DNA of 64,000 nucleotides, from assembly GCF_003667705.1 (NCBI RefSeq), contig NZ_CP033019.1, forward strand, positions 3,348,001 to 3,412,000, written 5' to 3'. The notes below the pieces were generated by a model. That model did not search any database. It was given only the letters and a program-made list of their open reading frames with translations, and was not told the DNA's origin. Positions 1 to 8,137 of this stretch are shown here, piece by piece. The DNA comes from Janthinobacterium agaricidamnosum (GTDB lineage Bacteria; Pseudomonadota; Gammaproteobacteria; Burkholderiales; Burkholderiaceae_D). A program made the translations under genes and the position numbers. Each line of letters begins with the position of its first letter. The stretch's first letter is position 1.

Positions 1-240
1 CACATTGTTCAAGGCATCGGCCGCCGTGCCATTGGTGCTGCCGACGTCGGACTTGACGTCGTAGACTTGCCGGTCGATGCGGCCCGTGGGACGTTCGGCC
101 GTCACGCTGACGGAAGGCGGAGACCCGGCGGCCGGCGCCGGCTTGACGGCATTGTCGCCGGTGACGGTTTGCGCCTGAACAGCGGCGCCGGAGACGAGCA
201 GGCTGCCGCCCGCCAGGCAATGGAAAAGAAGTTTATGCAT
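1..240 (-). CDS. TonB-dependent outer-membrane receptor, N-terminal part only
   Basis: This reverse-strand frame starts at an ATG at 240 and stays open to the window edge, giving the first 80 residues. It opens with a classical signal peptide (MHKLLFHCLAGG... ending VQAQ). The following segment contains the stretch RQVYDVKSDVGSTNGTAADA, which is the usual beginning of the plug domain of TonB-dependent siderophore or metal-chelate receptors. Such receptors sit in the outer membrane and take up iron complexes with energy from TonB-ExbBD. A Fur-like box about 105 bases upstream fits iron control. The ligand cannot be told from this fragment. The barrel lies outside the window. Confidence 0.8.
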   Translation of the reverse strand, partial: MHKLLFHCLAGGSLLVSGAAVQAQTVTGDNAVKPAPAAGSPPSVSVTAERPTGRIDRQVYDVKSDVGSTNGTAADALNNV

Positions 241-345
241 TTGGCTAAAAGATAATCGAGACGCTACGGATGAGGCACTACGCCGCAGCGTGAGAGCACA
301 TGTGTGGGCACAGTTCAAGCATGCCACGATTACAAGGAGCAAAGC

Positions 346-366
346 AAATGCGAACCATTGTTATTT
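346..366 (-). promoter_or_regulatory. Putative Fur box upstream of the TonB receptor
   Basis: The 21 bases here read, on the plus strand, AAATGCGAA, then CCA, then TTGTTATTT. This resembles the betaproteobacterial form of the Fur site (AATGCGAAT-ATT-TTATTT type, three hexamer-like repeats). It lies in the only non-coding stretch before the receptor gene, at a distance normal for a promoter-overlapping operator. The assignment rests on pattern and context alone. Confidence 0.5.
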
Positions 367-437
367 ACTTCAATTTACAAATCTCTTGCACTTGTGGCTG
401 TACAGCCTCATCCGATGACCTTTGCGCTATCTTTACG

Positions 438-1781
438 TTACCTCAGCAAGCCATTGCCGCGCGCCAGTTTCAGCCAGCCCGGATATTCCGTCATCAATAA
501 ATCATACAGTTCTGCGTCGCTGTGCTCGTCGGGCGAGCTGACGGAAAAGTAATTGGCGTTGTCGACCAGGCGGCCCTGCAGTTCGTCGAGCTTTTCCAGA
601 AACGGGAAGTCGGAATCGGCAAAGGCGGCGAGAAACTTGCTTTTCGACTTGCGCCCCTTGCCGATGCCCATGAATTGCCAGAAGATGGGCTCGTTACTGG
701 CCCAGCGCAATTGCTTTTCCGTCGTCGCCTGGTCGCTGGTGCCGCCATCGGTCACGAACATGACGTACACGGGCAGCTCGGCCGCGACGGGCCGCGTGCG
801 CTCGCCGCCACGGGCATCAGGAAAATAAAACGCGCGGATCGCCTGCATGGCGGCGCCGTAGCGCGTGTCGCCCTCGAGCGGATGGCGCTGTATGGCCTGG
901 CCCACATAGGTATTGCAGTTGCTCAAGGCCATCGGTGCCGGATGGTGGACGTTCTTGCCGAACAGGAAAACGTCGATCTCGCCATCGTCGTCGAACTTGC
1001 AGCCCAGCGCCAGGATGCGCTCGGCAAAGCGCTGCACCAGCCCCTCTTTGTACAGCCGTCCCATGGAGCCGGAAATATCGAGGCACAGACACACCTTGGC
1101 CCGGTGCTCCGACAGGCCCACTTTTTGCAGGGACACGCCCGCCTGCTTGACCAGGCTCACCAGTTGCGGTGCCTCGCGTTCGACGCGCTTTTCCAGATTG
1201 ATCTTTGCCTGCATGACGGCCGAAGCCTGCGCAGGCGCGGCAGGGGTGGCAGGAGTGGCCTGGTCGACTTCGCCGCCGAAGTGGCGCACCAGCGCATCGA
1301 GGCCCCCATTGAAGCCCTGGCCCACGGCCATGCAGCGCCAGCCGCCATCCTTGCGGTAAATTTCTGCCAGCATGACGGCTTTTTCTTGCGCAAAATCACT
1401 GCCCGCGAACGCGAAGCGGGCCAGCTCGCGCCCGCCCGCCTGCAAACGCACGTGGCCCGATTGCAGTTGCGACATCACGCCGCCGCCATCAATGGAAGCC
1501 GTCACGACGAGGCGGTTGATTCCGGCCGGCAAGCGCGCCAGCTGCAAGGCAAACTCGGCCATGTCGCCGCCGCTGCCGGCGCGCGCTTCCACGCCGCCGC
1601 ACGGCGTGCGCGGCTGGTTGAAAAAAGTCATGTAGCGCTCGTCGGACAGCTTGCCGGCCGCATCGAGGCCGAAACAGGCCACGTCCAGCGCCAGGCCCTG
1701 GGCGGCAACGCCGACCTGCAAGACGCCATCGGGAACGAGATTGGCCAGCGGCAAGCGCTGACCCTTGGACAAGGTTTCCAT
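438..1781 (-). CDS. TerD-domain and von Willebrand A-domain fusion protein (TerF-like)
   Basis: The 447-residue product has two parts. Residues 1 to about 180 form a TerD-type domain, with the family hallmark GGWRCMAVGQGFNGGLDALV near its end. A von Willebrand A domain follows from about residue 225, starting KVCLCLDISGSMG, where D-x-S-x-S is the metal-ion-dependent adhesion site; later FVTDGG supplies another part of the fold. This is the TerF arrangement of the tellurite/colicin/phage resistance (Ter) group, thought to act in calcium-linked envelope or phage stress complexes at the inner membrane. It is last in a three-gene set and follows the TerA-like gene by nine bases. Its TerD part is very close to that of the upstream protein, so one probably arose by tandem duplication. 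Confidence 0.85.
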   Translation of the reverse strand: METLSKGQRLPLANLVPDGVLQVGVAAQGLALDVACFGLDAAGKLSDERYMTFFNQPRTPCGGVEARAGSGGDMAEFALQLARLPAGINRLVVTASIDGGGVMSQLQSGHVRLQAGGRELARFAFAGSDFAQEKAVMLAEIYRKDGGWRCMAVGQGFNGGLDALVRHFGGEVDQATPATPAAPAQASAVMQAKINLEKRVEREAPQLVSLVKQAGVSLQKVGLSEHRAKVCLCLDISGSMGRLYKEGLVQRFAERILALGCKFDDDGEIDVFLFGKNVHHPAPMALSNCNTYVGQAIQRHPLEGDTRYGAAMQAIRAFYFPDARGGERTRPVAAELPVYVMFVTDGGTSDQATTEKQLRWASNEPIFWQFMGIGKGRKSKSKFLAAFADSDFPFLEKLDELQGRLVDNANYFSVSSPDEHSDAELYDLLMTEYPGWLKLARGNGLLR

Positions 1782-1790
1782 CAGTGTCTC

Positions 1791-3044
1791 CTAGGCAATG
1801 TAGCGGCGTGGATTGTCCGCATTGCAATCATCTTCATCTTCCTTGTCCTCGCCCTTGAAGACGACGGGACCGTTGAAGGCCAGTTGCAGGTTCTCGCCCT
1901 GCCAGCTCAGCCACGGCGTCGCTTCGCTGCCGGGCTCCGACGTCTTGCCGGACGGCTCGAGGATGATGCTGTCGGGCGTGACGCGCGCCATGCCGATCAC
2001 ATAGGTGTAGACGGAATCGTCGTCGGCCGCCTTGGACAGGCGGAAATCAAAGTCGCACTCGACGATCTGCTGGCCATACTGCATGACCATCTTCGGCCGC
2101 ATGGAGGCGACCGACACGGCGCCGTTGGCCACCGCCGAGTACACGCTGAAGACGAGGCCCACCGTGCCGCCGTAATGCTGCGCCAGCGCAGGATTGACTT
2201 CCACCGTTTCCGTGGCCGGTTCCTTGCCCGCCGCACCGGCCACGTCGCCCAGGTGGCGCACGAAAGGCATGCGGTCGAAGTTCCCGGCCGTGTCCGGCGC
2301 CTGGATGAAGCGCATCTGGCCGTTCGGCAAGAGGATGCCGACCCGCAAATCGAGGTCGTCGTTATCGTCGTCGCCATCGCCGTTGTCGACCCAGGTGGCC
2401 TTGACGGTCAGTTTGTTCGGCGCGCCCGCGCCCTTTTCCAGCGATACCTTGTGCGTCTGCCCCGCCTTGGTCAGCGAAATTTTCGACAAGGAAATCTTGG
2501 GTGCCGGCGCCGGTTCCGCCGCCGCCTGGGCCACTTCGCCGCCGAAATGCGCGACCAGTGCGTCCAGGCCGCCATTGAAACCCTGGCCCACGGCCATGAA
2601 GCGCCAGCCCCCGTCCTTGCGGTAGAACTCGCCCAGCATGACGGCTTTTTCTTGCGAAAAATCAGACCCGGCAAAGGCGAAGCGGGCCAGTTCGCGCCCG
2701 CCGTCGAGCAGGCGCAGGTAGCCGCTGCCGAGCTGCGCCATGGTGGCCGCCCCATCGATGGCGGCCGTGACGACGAGGCGCTCGATGGAAGCAGGCAAAC
2801 GGTCCAGCTGATAGCTGAAGCCTGCCGCATCGCCGGACGGCGCCGATGTTTCCACGCCGCCGCACGGCGTGCGCGGCTGGTTAAAGAAAGTCATGTAGCG
2901 GTCGTCGGACAGTTTACCGGCGGCATCGAGGCCGAAACAGGCAAAATCCAGCGGCACGCCGGCACTGGCGAGCCCCAGTTCCACGACATTGCCCGTGACG
3001 AGGCCGGACAGCGCCAGGCGCTGCCCCTTGATCAGGTTTTCCAT
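1791..3044 (-). CDS. TerA-like double TerD-domain protein
   Basis: The 417-residue protein carries an N-terminal TerD domain (about 1-175, ending GWRFMAVGQGFNGGLDALV). A linker with repeated KISLSKISL-type strands follows, and then a second domain beginning near residue 205 with an acidic loop (NGDGDDDNDDLDLRVG) and the LDLRVGILLPNGQ signature of TerA. TerA proteins are cytoplasmic partners of TerD and TerF; acidic loops of this type bind calcium in TerD homologues. The gene lies in the middle of the Ter cluster. The upstream terD is separated from it by about 245 bases of repeats, which could uncouple the expression of the two. Confidence 0.82.
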   Translation of the reverse strand: MENLIKGQRLALSGLVTGNVVELGLASAGVPLDFACFGLDAAGKLSDDRYMTFFNQPRTPCGGVETSAPSGDAAGFSYQLDRLPASIERLVVTAAIDGAATMAQLGSGYLRLLDGGRELARFAFAGSDFSQEKAVMLGEFYRKDGGWRFMAVGQGFNGGLDALVAHFGGEVAQAAAEPAPAPKISLSKISLTKAGQTHKVSLEKGAGAPNKLTVKATWVDNGDGDDDNDDLDLRVGILLPNGQMRFIQAPDTAGNFDRMPFVRHLGDVAGAAGKEPATETVEVNPALAQHYGGTVGLVFSVYSAVANGAVSVASMRPKMVMQYGQQIVECDFDFRLSKAADDDSVYTYVIGMARVTPDSIILEPSGKTSEPGSEATPWLSWQGENLQLAFNGPVVFKGEDKEDEDDCNADNPRRYIA

Positions 3045-3079
3045 GGGATTATGTATTCAGGTGTGGGAGTTTCGGACAA

Positions 3080-3154
3080 CGGCCCAGGGCAAGGCGCGTC
3101 GTCCGAAGACAGTACGAATAGTACGGCGAGGCGGCGCAACGCCGCCATGGGCCG
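3080..3154. repeat. Compound hairpin element between terD and the TerA-like gene
   Basis: Several nested inverted repeats lie here. CGGCCCA (3080-3086) can pair with TGGGCCG (3148-3154). GTAC-GAATA-GTAC makes a short inner hairpin near 3112-3124, and GCGGCG-CAA-CGCCGC (3131-3145) makes a stable GC hairpin. A run of T follows on the plus strand, against the direction of the flanking genes. It abuts the separate repeat at 3173-3284. It looks like an intergenic repeat of the REP/BIME sort rather than a gene. No second copy was found in the window. Confidence 0.5.
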
Positions 3155-3172
3155 CTTTTTTACATTGCAACG

Positions 3173-3284
3173 CCTGACAAAACCGTAGCGAGCGGCAACG
3201 AGTTGTGGCCGAGACGCGGAGCTGTGCTTTAGCACAGTGAGCATCGGAGGCCGCAAATCGCGACGCGCAGTAGGTTTTGACAGG
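3173..3284 (-). repeat. Structured intergenic repeat, copy 1 (downstream of terD)
   Basis: About 110 bases closely match a second copy at 7842-7955 when both are read in the direction of the preceding gene. Outer arms CCTGACAAAACC and GGTTTTGACAGG (one mismatch) close the element. At the tip, CTGTGC-TTTA-GCACAG forms a six-pair hairpin. The second copy has CCGTAC-TGAA-GTACGG in the same place, so two pairs have changed on both sides. The element starts within about five bases of the terD stop codon. No protein is expected from it. Confidence 0.75.
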
Positions 3285-3289
3285 TGTTA

Positions 3290-3865
3290 TTAGGCGTTGA
3301 TGCCGAAAGAACGTGCCAAGGGGCCCAGGCCGCCTTTGAAACCCTGGCCGATGGCCTTGAATTTCCATTCGCTGCCGGCGCGGTAGATTTCGCCGAAGAT
3401 CATGGCCGCTTCCGTCGAGCCGTCTTCCGACAGGTCGTAGCGGGCGATTTCCGTGCCGTTGTCGCCGTTCAGGCAACGGATGTAAGCCTTGCCGACCATG
3501 CCGAAGTTCTGCTTGCGGTTTTCCGCATCGTGGATGGTGACGGCCACGGCGATCTTGTCGATGTCGGCCGGCACGTTGGCCAGGTCGACGGCGATTTTCT
3601 CGTCGTCGCCGTCACCGCCGCCCGTGGTGTTGTCGCCCGCGTGGACGATGGAGCCGTCAGCCGACTTCAGATTGTTATAAAAAATGAAATCAGCGTCGGA
3701 ACGGGCCTTGCCATCCGTTTTCAGCAGGAAGGCGCTGCCGTCCAGGTCGAAAGCGGCGCCATCGGTGGCGCGCGGGTCCCAGCCCAGGCCAATCACGATT
3801 TTCTTCAAGCCAGGAGCTTCCTTGCTCAAGTTGACATTGCCGCCTTTTTGCAAACTGATCGCCAT
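3290..3865 (-). CDS. terD: TerD family protein (TerD/TerE type)
   Basis: The 191-residue single-domain TerD protein shows the family landmarks in order: [16 protein letters not shown], the IGLGWDPR strand, the acidic calcium-binding loop [15 protein letters not shown], and the terminal [20 protein letters not shown]. The length equals that of typical TerD/TerE proteins (about 190 residues). These proteins belong to the Ter stress system (tellurite, phage and colicin resistance, envelope stress). The gene is the first of the minus-strand cluster that continues with the TerA-like and TerF-like genes. The ATG at 3865 is preceded by an AGAGGAAA Shine-Dalgarno on that strand. TerD and TerE cannot be separated by eye, so the symbol is approximate. 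Confidence 0.88.
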   Translation of the reverse strand: MAISLQKGGNVNLSKEAPGLKKIVIGLGWDPRATDGAAFDLDGSAFLLKTDGKARSDADFIFYNNLKSADGSIVHAGDNTTGGGDGDDEKIAVDLANVPADIDKIAVAVTIHDAENRKQNFGMVGKAYIRCLNGDNGTEIARYDLSEDGSTEAAMIFGEIYRAGSEWKFKAIGQGFKGGLGPLARSFGINA

Positions 3866-4069
3866 GGTGTTTCCTCTTTAATGTGTGGGTTGCATTCGGT
3901 GTTTCAGGTCACGTCGCCGGTACCCCGGCTTGATGAGCCATGAGCCTACCATAAAGTTCCTGCTTGTCAGCGGCGCACTATTGAAAATAATGCCATGCGG
4001 AAAATGCCGTACGGCTGTCCTAATACGCAAAATGACGGATAATGCCGCTCGACAAAAATTTTCACCCTC

Positions 4070-4855
4070 ATGAGCGACTTGAACCCGGGTTTGTCCTTGA
4101 ACAATACCAAGATACGGCTCGACTGCATCCCCGGCACCCTGTGCGACGAGCGCCTGTGGTCGCGCCTGGCCCCTGCCCTGGGCGGCGCCTTTGATCTACG
4201 GCATGTGCCGCTGCACCAGGCGCGCACGCGCCCGGAGATGCAGACACTGATTGCCAACCATAGCGCGCCACGGGCCCACCTGGTGGGCTTTTCGCTGGGC
4301 GCCTACCTGGCGCTCGAACACGCGCTGACGCACCCGCAACGCGTGCAATCCTTGACTTTGATCGCCAATTCCGCCAAAGGTTTGCTGCCGGCGGAAATCG
4401 AAGCGCGCCAGCGCATCGTCGCCATGCTCGAGCGCAATGCCTATGCGGGCATCACGCGCCAGCGCCTGCGTGAACTGCTGCACCCGTCGCACCTGGACGA
4501 TGCCGCCATCACGGGCCTGATCCGGCAAATGGGCCTGGACCTGGGCAAGGACGTGCTGCTGGCGCAATTCATCACCACGATAGACCGCCCCGACCTGATG
4601 GCACGCCTGCCGGAACTCGATTTTCCCGTGCTGATCGTGGGCGCCGAAGACGACAAGCTCGTCCATCCCGACGATTTGCGCGCCATGGCGGCCCGCCTGC
4701 CGCATGCCACCTTGCACTTACTAAAAGACAACACCGGCCACATGATTCCGCTGGAAGCACCAAGCGAGCTGGCGCAAGCCATGCGTGCGCATCTGGAGGC
4801 TGCCGGCAATTTCAACGATAATGACGGGCATCGGGCCATGCCCCCACCACTTTGA
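4070..4855 (+). CDS. Alpha/beta-fold hydrolase
   Basis: The 261-residue protein has the alpha/beta hydrolase pattern. An early PGTLCDERLW oxyanion-type loop is followed by the nucleophile elbow GFSLG around residue 75, a late acid region (IVGAEDDKLVHPDDL) and the catalytic histidine in NTGHMIPLEAP. The substrate cannot be read from the sequence; esterase, lipase-like or enol-lactonase-like activity are all possible. Its stop codon overlaps a possible TTG start of folA, so the two genes are probably cotranscribed. It diverges from the terD gene across about 200 bases. Confidence 0.75.
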   Translation: MSDLNPGLSLNNTKIRLDCIPGTLCDERLWSRLAPALGGAFDLRHVPLHQARTRPEMQTLIANHSAPRAHLVGFSLGAYLALEHALTHPQRVQSLTLIANSAKGLLPAEIEARQRIVAMLERNAYAGITRQRLRELLHPSHLDDAAITGLIRQMGLDLGKDVLLAQFITTIDRPDLMARLPELDFPVLIVGAEDDKLVHPDDLRAMAARLPHATLHLLKDNTGHMIPLEAPSELAQAMRAHLEAAGNFNDNDGHRAMPPPL

Positions 4856-4863
4856 CAGAAGCA

Positions 4864-5349
4864 ATGAGCCATTTGACCATCATCGTCGCCACCGACCAGC
4901 AAGGCGGCATCGGCATCAACAACACCTTGCCGTGGAAACTGCCGGAAGACCTGGCGCATTTCAAGCGCCTGACGACGGGCCACCCCATCCTCATGGGCCG
5001 CAAGACCTTCGATTCCATCGGCCGGCCGCTGCCGAACCGCCGCAACATCGTCATCACGCGCAATGCCGACTGGCGCCATGAGGGCGTGGAAGCGGTGCCG
5101 TCGGTGGAAGCGGCCATCGCCCTGCTCGATGGCGCCGAAGGCTACGTCATCGGCGGCGCCGAGATTTACCGGCAGTCGCTGGCCCTGGCCCAGCGCTTGA
5201 TCATCACGGAAATCGGCCAGACCTTTGATTGCGACGCGTTTTTCCCTGCCGTTGACCATGCCGTGTGGCAAGAAACCGCGCGCGAGGCCCATGTTTCGGA
5301 GAAATCCGGCCTGCCTTACGCCTTTGTCACGCTGGAACGCAAAGCCTGA
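4864..5349 (+). CDS. folA: Dihydrofolate reductase
   Basis: This enzyme reduces dihydrofolate to tetrahydrofolate with NADPH, for thymidylate, purine and methionine synthesis. The 161-residue protein from the ATG at 4864 has the expected order: TIIVATDQQGGIGINNTLPW, catalytic acid Asp29 in KLPEDLAHFK, the GRKTFDSIGRPLPNRRN NADPH-binding stretch, and YVIGGAEIYRQSL. A TTG at 4852 in the same frame would add four residues and overlap the upstream stop; the ATG gives the standard N-terminus MSHLTIIVA. It ends about 240 bases before the decarboxylase gene. Confidence 0.95.
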   Translation: MSHLTIIVATDQQGGIGINNTLPWKLPEDLAHFKRLTTGHPILMGRKTFDSIGRPLPNRRNIVITRNADWRHEGVEAVPSVEAAIALLDGAEGYVIGGAEIYRQSLALAQRLIITEIGQTFDCDAFFPAVDHAVWQETAREAHVSEKSGLPYAFVTLERKA

Positions 5350-5539
5350 TAAGGTGATGTCGATCGCCAGCATGTTGCTGTAATACCCCTGTCACACCCA
5401 TGCGTCACGCTAGCGTACGCTTGTGACGCTTTGATGCGATATTTTTTTCCCGCAGACGCCGCATTTCTGCGAGAATCCCGTTCTTATTTTTTTTCTGCGG
5501 CTGCCGGGTTGTACGACCGCCTGACCGTCGCGCCCTAGT

Positions 5540-5577
5540 CCGCCCCTTCACATCTGTCAGGGGCGGCTTGCTTTTTT
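5540..5577 (+). promoter_or_regulatory. Terminator-like hairpin abutting the decarboxylase ribosome binding site
   Basis: CCGCCCCT (5540-5547) pairs perfectly with AGGGGCGG (5559-5566) across an 11-base loop. A T-run at 5572-5577 follows, so the structure looks like an intrinsic terminator. The Shine-Dalgarno GGAGA (5578-5582) begins at the very next base and the ATG is at 5588. A second hairpin, GCGTCAC/GTGACGC (5402-5429), lies upstream and is followed by a T-run at 5442-5449. Either folA is terminated twice here, or the leader attenuates the decarboxylase gene. The placement of the second hairpin inside the leader favours attenuation. Confidence 0.5.
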
Positions 5578-5587
5578 GGAGACATGC

Positions 5588-7840
5588 ATGAAATTTCGTT
5601 TCCCCATCGTCATCATTGACGAGGATTTCCGTTCTGAAAATACGTCCGGCCTGGGTATTCGCGCCCTTGCCGCCGCAATGGAAAAAGAAGGCATGGAAGT
5701 GCTGGGCGTGACCAGCTACGGCGATTTGTCGCAATTTGCCCAGCAACAATCGCGCGCGTCAGCCTTCGTGCTGTCGATCGACGATGAAGAATTCGGCGGC
5801 GGTTCCATCGAGGAAACGGACCACGCGCTCAAGTCCCTGCGCGCCTTCGTCGAGGAAATCCGCTACAAGAACGCCGACATCCCGATCTATCTGTACGGCG
5901 AGACGCGCACTTCGCGCCACATCCCCAACGATATCCTGCGCGAACTGCATGGTTTCATCCACATGTTCGAAGATACGCCGGAATTCGTCGCGCGCCACAT
6001 CATCCGCGAAGCGAAATCCTACCTGGACGGCCTGTCGCCGCCGTTCTTCCGCGCGCTGGTGCACTACGCCAACGACGGCTCCTACTCGTGGCACTGCCCC
6101 GGCCACTCGGGCGGCGTAGCCTTCCTGAAGTCGCCGATCGGCCAGATGTTCCACCAGTTCTTCGGTGAAAACATGCTGCGCGCCGACGTCTGCAACGCCG
6201 TCGAGGAACTGGGCCAACTGCTCGACCATACGGGCCCGGTCGCCGCGTCCGAGCGCAATGCGGCGCGCATCTTCAATGCCGATCATTGCTATTTCGTCAC
6301 CAACGGTACCTCGACCTCGAACAAGATGGTGTGGCACTCGACCGTGGCGCCGGGCGACATCGTCGTCGTTGACCGCAATTGCCACAAGTCGATCTTGCAT
6401 TCGATCATCATGTGCGGCGCCATTCCCGTGTTCCTGATGCCGACGCGCAATCATCTGGGCATCATCGGCCCTATCCCGCTGCATGAATTCACGCCGGAAA
6501 GCATTGCCCGCAAGATCGAGGCGAACCCGTTCGCGCGCGAAGCGAAGAACAAGAAGCCGCGCATTCTCACTATCACGCAATCGACCTACGATGGCGTGAT
6601 CTACAATGTGGAAACCCTGCGCGAAATGCTGGACGGCAAGATCGACACCCTGCACTTCGATGAAGCATGGCTGCCGCACGCCACCTTCCACGATTTCTAC
6701 AAGAATATGCACGCCATCGGCAAGGACCGTCCGCGCGCCAAGGAATCGATGATCTTCTCGACCCAGTCCACGCACAAATTGCTGGCCGGCCTGTCGCAGG
6801 CCTCGCAAATCCTCGTGCGCGAATCGGACACGGTCAAGCTGGACCAGGATGCCTTCAATGAGGCTTACCTGATGCACACCTCCACCTCGCCGCAGTATTC
6901 CATCATCGCCTCGTGCGACGTGGCAGCGGCCATGATGGAAGCGCCGGGCGGTACGGCCCTGGTGGAAGAATCGATCATGGAAGCGCTCGATTTCCGCCGC
7001 GCCATGAAGAAGATCGACCAGGAATGGGGCCAGAACTGGTGGTTCCAGGTGTGGGGTCCGTCCACCTTTAACGACGAAGGCATGGGCCAGCAGGAAGACT
7101 GGATGATACGCGCCGAGGACGACTGGCACGGCTTCGGCGACCTCGCTCCCGGCTTCAACATGCTCGACCCGATCAAGGCGACCATCGTCAACCCGGGCCT
7201 GTCGCTGGACGGCCAGTTCGGCGACACGGGCATTCCCGCGTCCATCGTCACCAAGTACCTGGCCGAGCACGGCGTCATCATTGAAAAATGCGGCCTGTAC
7301 TCGTTCTTCATCATGTTTACCATCGGCATCACCAAGGGCCGCTGGAATACCCTGCTGACGGCCTTGCAGCAATTCAAGGACGACTACGACAAGAACCAGC
7401 CGATGTGGCGCATCCTGCCGGAATTCGCGGCGGCCAACCCGCGCTATGAAAAAATGGGCTTGCGCGACCTGTGCCAGCAAATCCACGATTTCTACAAGGC
7501 GTACGACGTGGCGCGCTTGACGACGGAAATGTATCTGTCGGACATGATCCCCGCCATGAAGCCCTCGGACGCGTTCGCCAAGATGGCGCACCGCGAAATC
7601 GAGCGCGTGGCCATCGACGAACTGGAAGGCCGCATCACGTCCATCCTGCTGACGCCGTATCCACCAGGCATCCCGCTCTTGATCCCGGGCGAGCGCTTCA
7701 ACAAGACCATCGTCGACTACCTGCGCTTCGCGCGCGACTTCAACGAGCGCTTCCCGGGCTTCGAGACGGATGTGCATGGTCTGGTGAAACGCGAAGTCGA
7801 TGGCAAGCGTGGTTACTTCGTCGACTGCGTCCGTCAGTAA
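5588..7840 (+). CDS. Orn/Lys/Arg decarboxylase, AdiA-like (group III PLP enzyme)
   Basis: The 750-residue protein has the layout of large inducible amino-acid decarboxylases. A receiver-like wing domain covers about residues 1-130. The PLP domain contains CPGHSGG, LLDHTG, VTNGTSTSNK, DRNCHKS and HFDEAW, with the PLP lysine in STQSTHK at about residue 397. A C-terminal domain ends with LTPYPPGIPLLIPGERF. The length is nearer AdiA (about 755) than CadA or SpeC/F (about 711-732), and motif wording such as DDWHGF and MLDPIKATI matches AdiA. It would decarboxylate arginine (or lysine) in the cytoplasm and consume a proton. No antiporter gene is adjacent, so it may serve polyamine supply instead. 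The substrate is not proven by sequence. Confidence 0.85.
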   Translation: MKFRFPIVIIDEDFRSENTSGLGIRALAAAMEKEGMEVLGVTSYGDLSQFAQQQSRASAFVLSIDDEEFGGGSIEETDHALKSLRAFVEEIRYKNADIPIYLYGETRTSRHIPNDILRELHGFIHMFEDTPEFVARHIIREAKSYLDGLSPPFFRALVHYANDGSYSWHCPGHSGGVAFLKSPIGQMFHQFFGENMLRADVCNAVEELGQLLDHTGPVAASERNAARIFNADHCYFVTNGTSTSNKMVWHSTVAPGDIVVVDRNCHKSILHSIIMCGAIPVFLMPTRNHLGIIGPIPLHEFTPESIARKIEANPFAREAKNKKPRILTITQSTYDGVIYNVETLREMLDGKIDTLHFDEAWLPHATFHDFYKNMHAIGKDRPRAKESMIFSTQSTHKLLAGLSQASQILVRESDTVKLDQDAFNEAYLMHTSTSPQYSIIASCDVAAAMMEAPGGTALVEESIMEALDFRRAMKKIDQEWGQNWWFQVWGPSTFNDEGMGQQEDWMIRAEDDWHGFGDLAPGFNMLDPIKATIVNPGLSLDGQFGDTGIPASIVTKYLAEHGVIIEKCGLYSFFIMFTIGITKGRWNTLLTALQQFKDDYDKNQPMWRILPEFAAANPRYEKMGLRDLCQQIHDFYKAYDVARLTTEMYLSDMIPAMKPSDAFAKMAHREIERVAIDELEGRITSILLTPYPPGIPLLIPGERFNKTIVDYLRFARDFNERFPGFETDVHGLVKREVDGKRGYFVDCVRQ

Positions 7841-7841
7841 C

Positions 7842-7955
7842 GATTCATCCAATCTGCTGCGCGTCGCGACTTGCGGCCTGCGATGCTCACCGTACTTCAG
7901 TACGGTTGCGCTTCTCGGCCACAATTCGCTTCCGCTCGCTACGATTGGATGAACC
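7842..7955 (+). repeat. Structured intergenic repeat, copy 2 (downstream of the decarboxylase)
   Basis: The element begins two bases after the decarboxylase stop codon. Outer arms GATTCATCCAATC (7842-7854) and GATTGGATGAACC (7943-7955) pair with one exception. They differ in sequence from the outer arms of copy 1 yet keep the pairing. The core matches copy 1, including the CGCGTCGCGA start and the GTAGCGAGCG end. The apical hairpin CCGTAC-TTCA-GTACGG keeps six pairs while differing at two pairs from copy 1. A true terminator follows at 8013. Confidence 0.75.
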
Positions 7956-8012
7956 GTCGTGACGTTCGTTAAAAACGGTTAATTCTGACGTTTGTTGTAC
8001 GTCATTCAATAG

Positions 8013-8044
8013 CGCCGCCTGATGTGAGTCAGGCGGCGTTTTTC
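8013..8044 (+). terminator. Intrinsic terminator of the decarboxylase gene
   Basis: CGCCGCCTGA (8013-8022) and TCAGGCGGCG (8029-8038) form a perfect ten-pair stem with a six-base loop. Five T residues follow. It lies about 170 bases after the decarboxylase stop and beyond the structured repeat, so the mature transcript would carry that repeat in its 3' untranslated region. Confidence 0.85.
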
Positions 8045-8137
8045 ATTGTGTGCCTCCCGCGCACGCTTGTGCCAGATCAAACGGCTGGGGTATCGGGCTT
8101 CTAAGATGGGCGACTCGTGCCCTGTGATGGCTGGCAT

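Noticed and set aside
522..3188. 888-codon open frame on the plus strand across the Ter genes
   Set aside because: It is antisense to three well-recognised Ter genes, has no family signature, and arises from the GC-rich third positions of the real genes.
5759..7924. 721-codon frame opposite the decarboxylase gene
   Set aside because: It is a mirror frame of a gene with full PLP-enzyme motifs and shows no domain of its own.
7841..7962. Open frame running through the structured repeat, with an amino-acid sequence similar to the one at 3172-3285
   Set aside because: The similarity reflects the DNA repeat; the paired base changes fit an RNA or DNA hairpin better than codon-level conservation.
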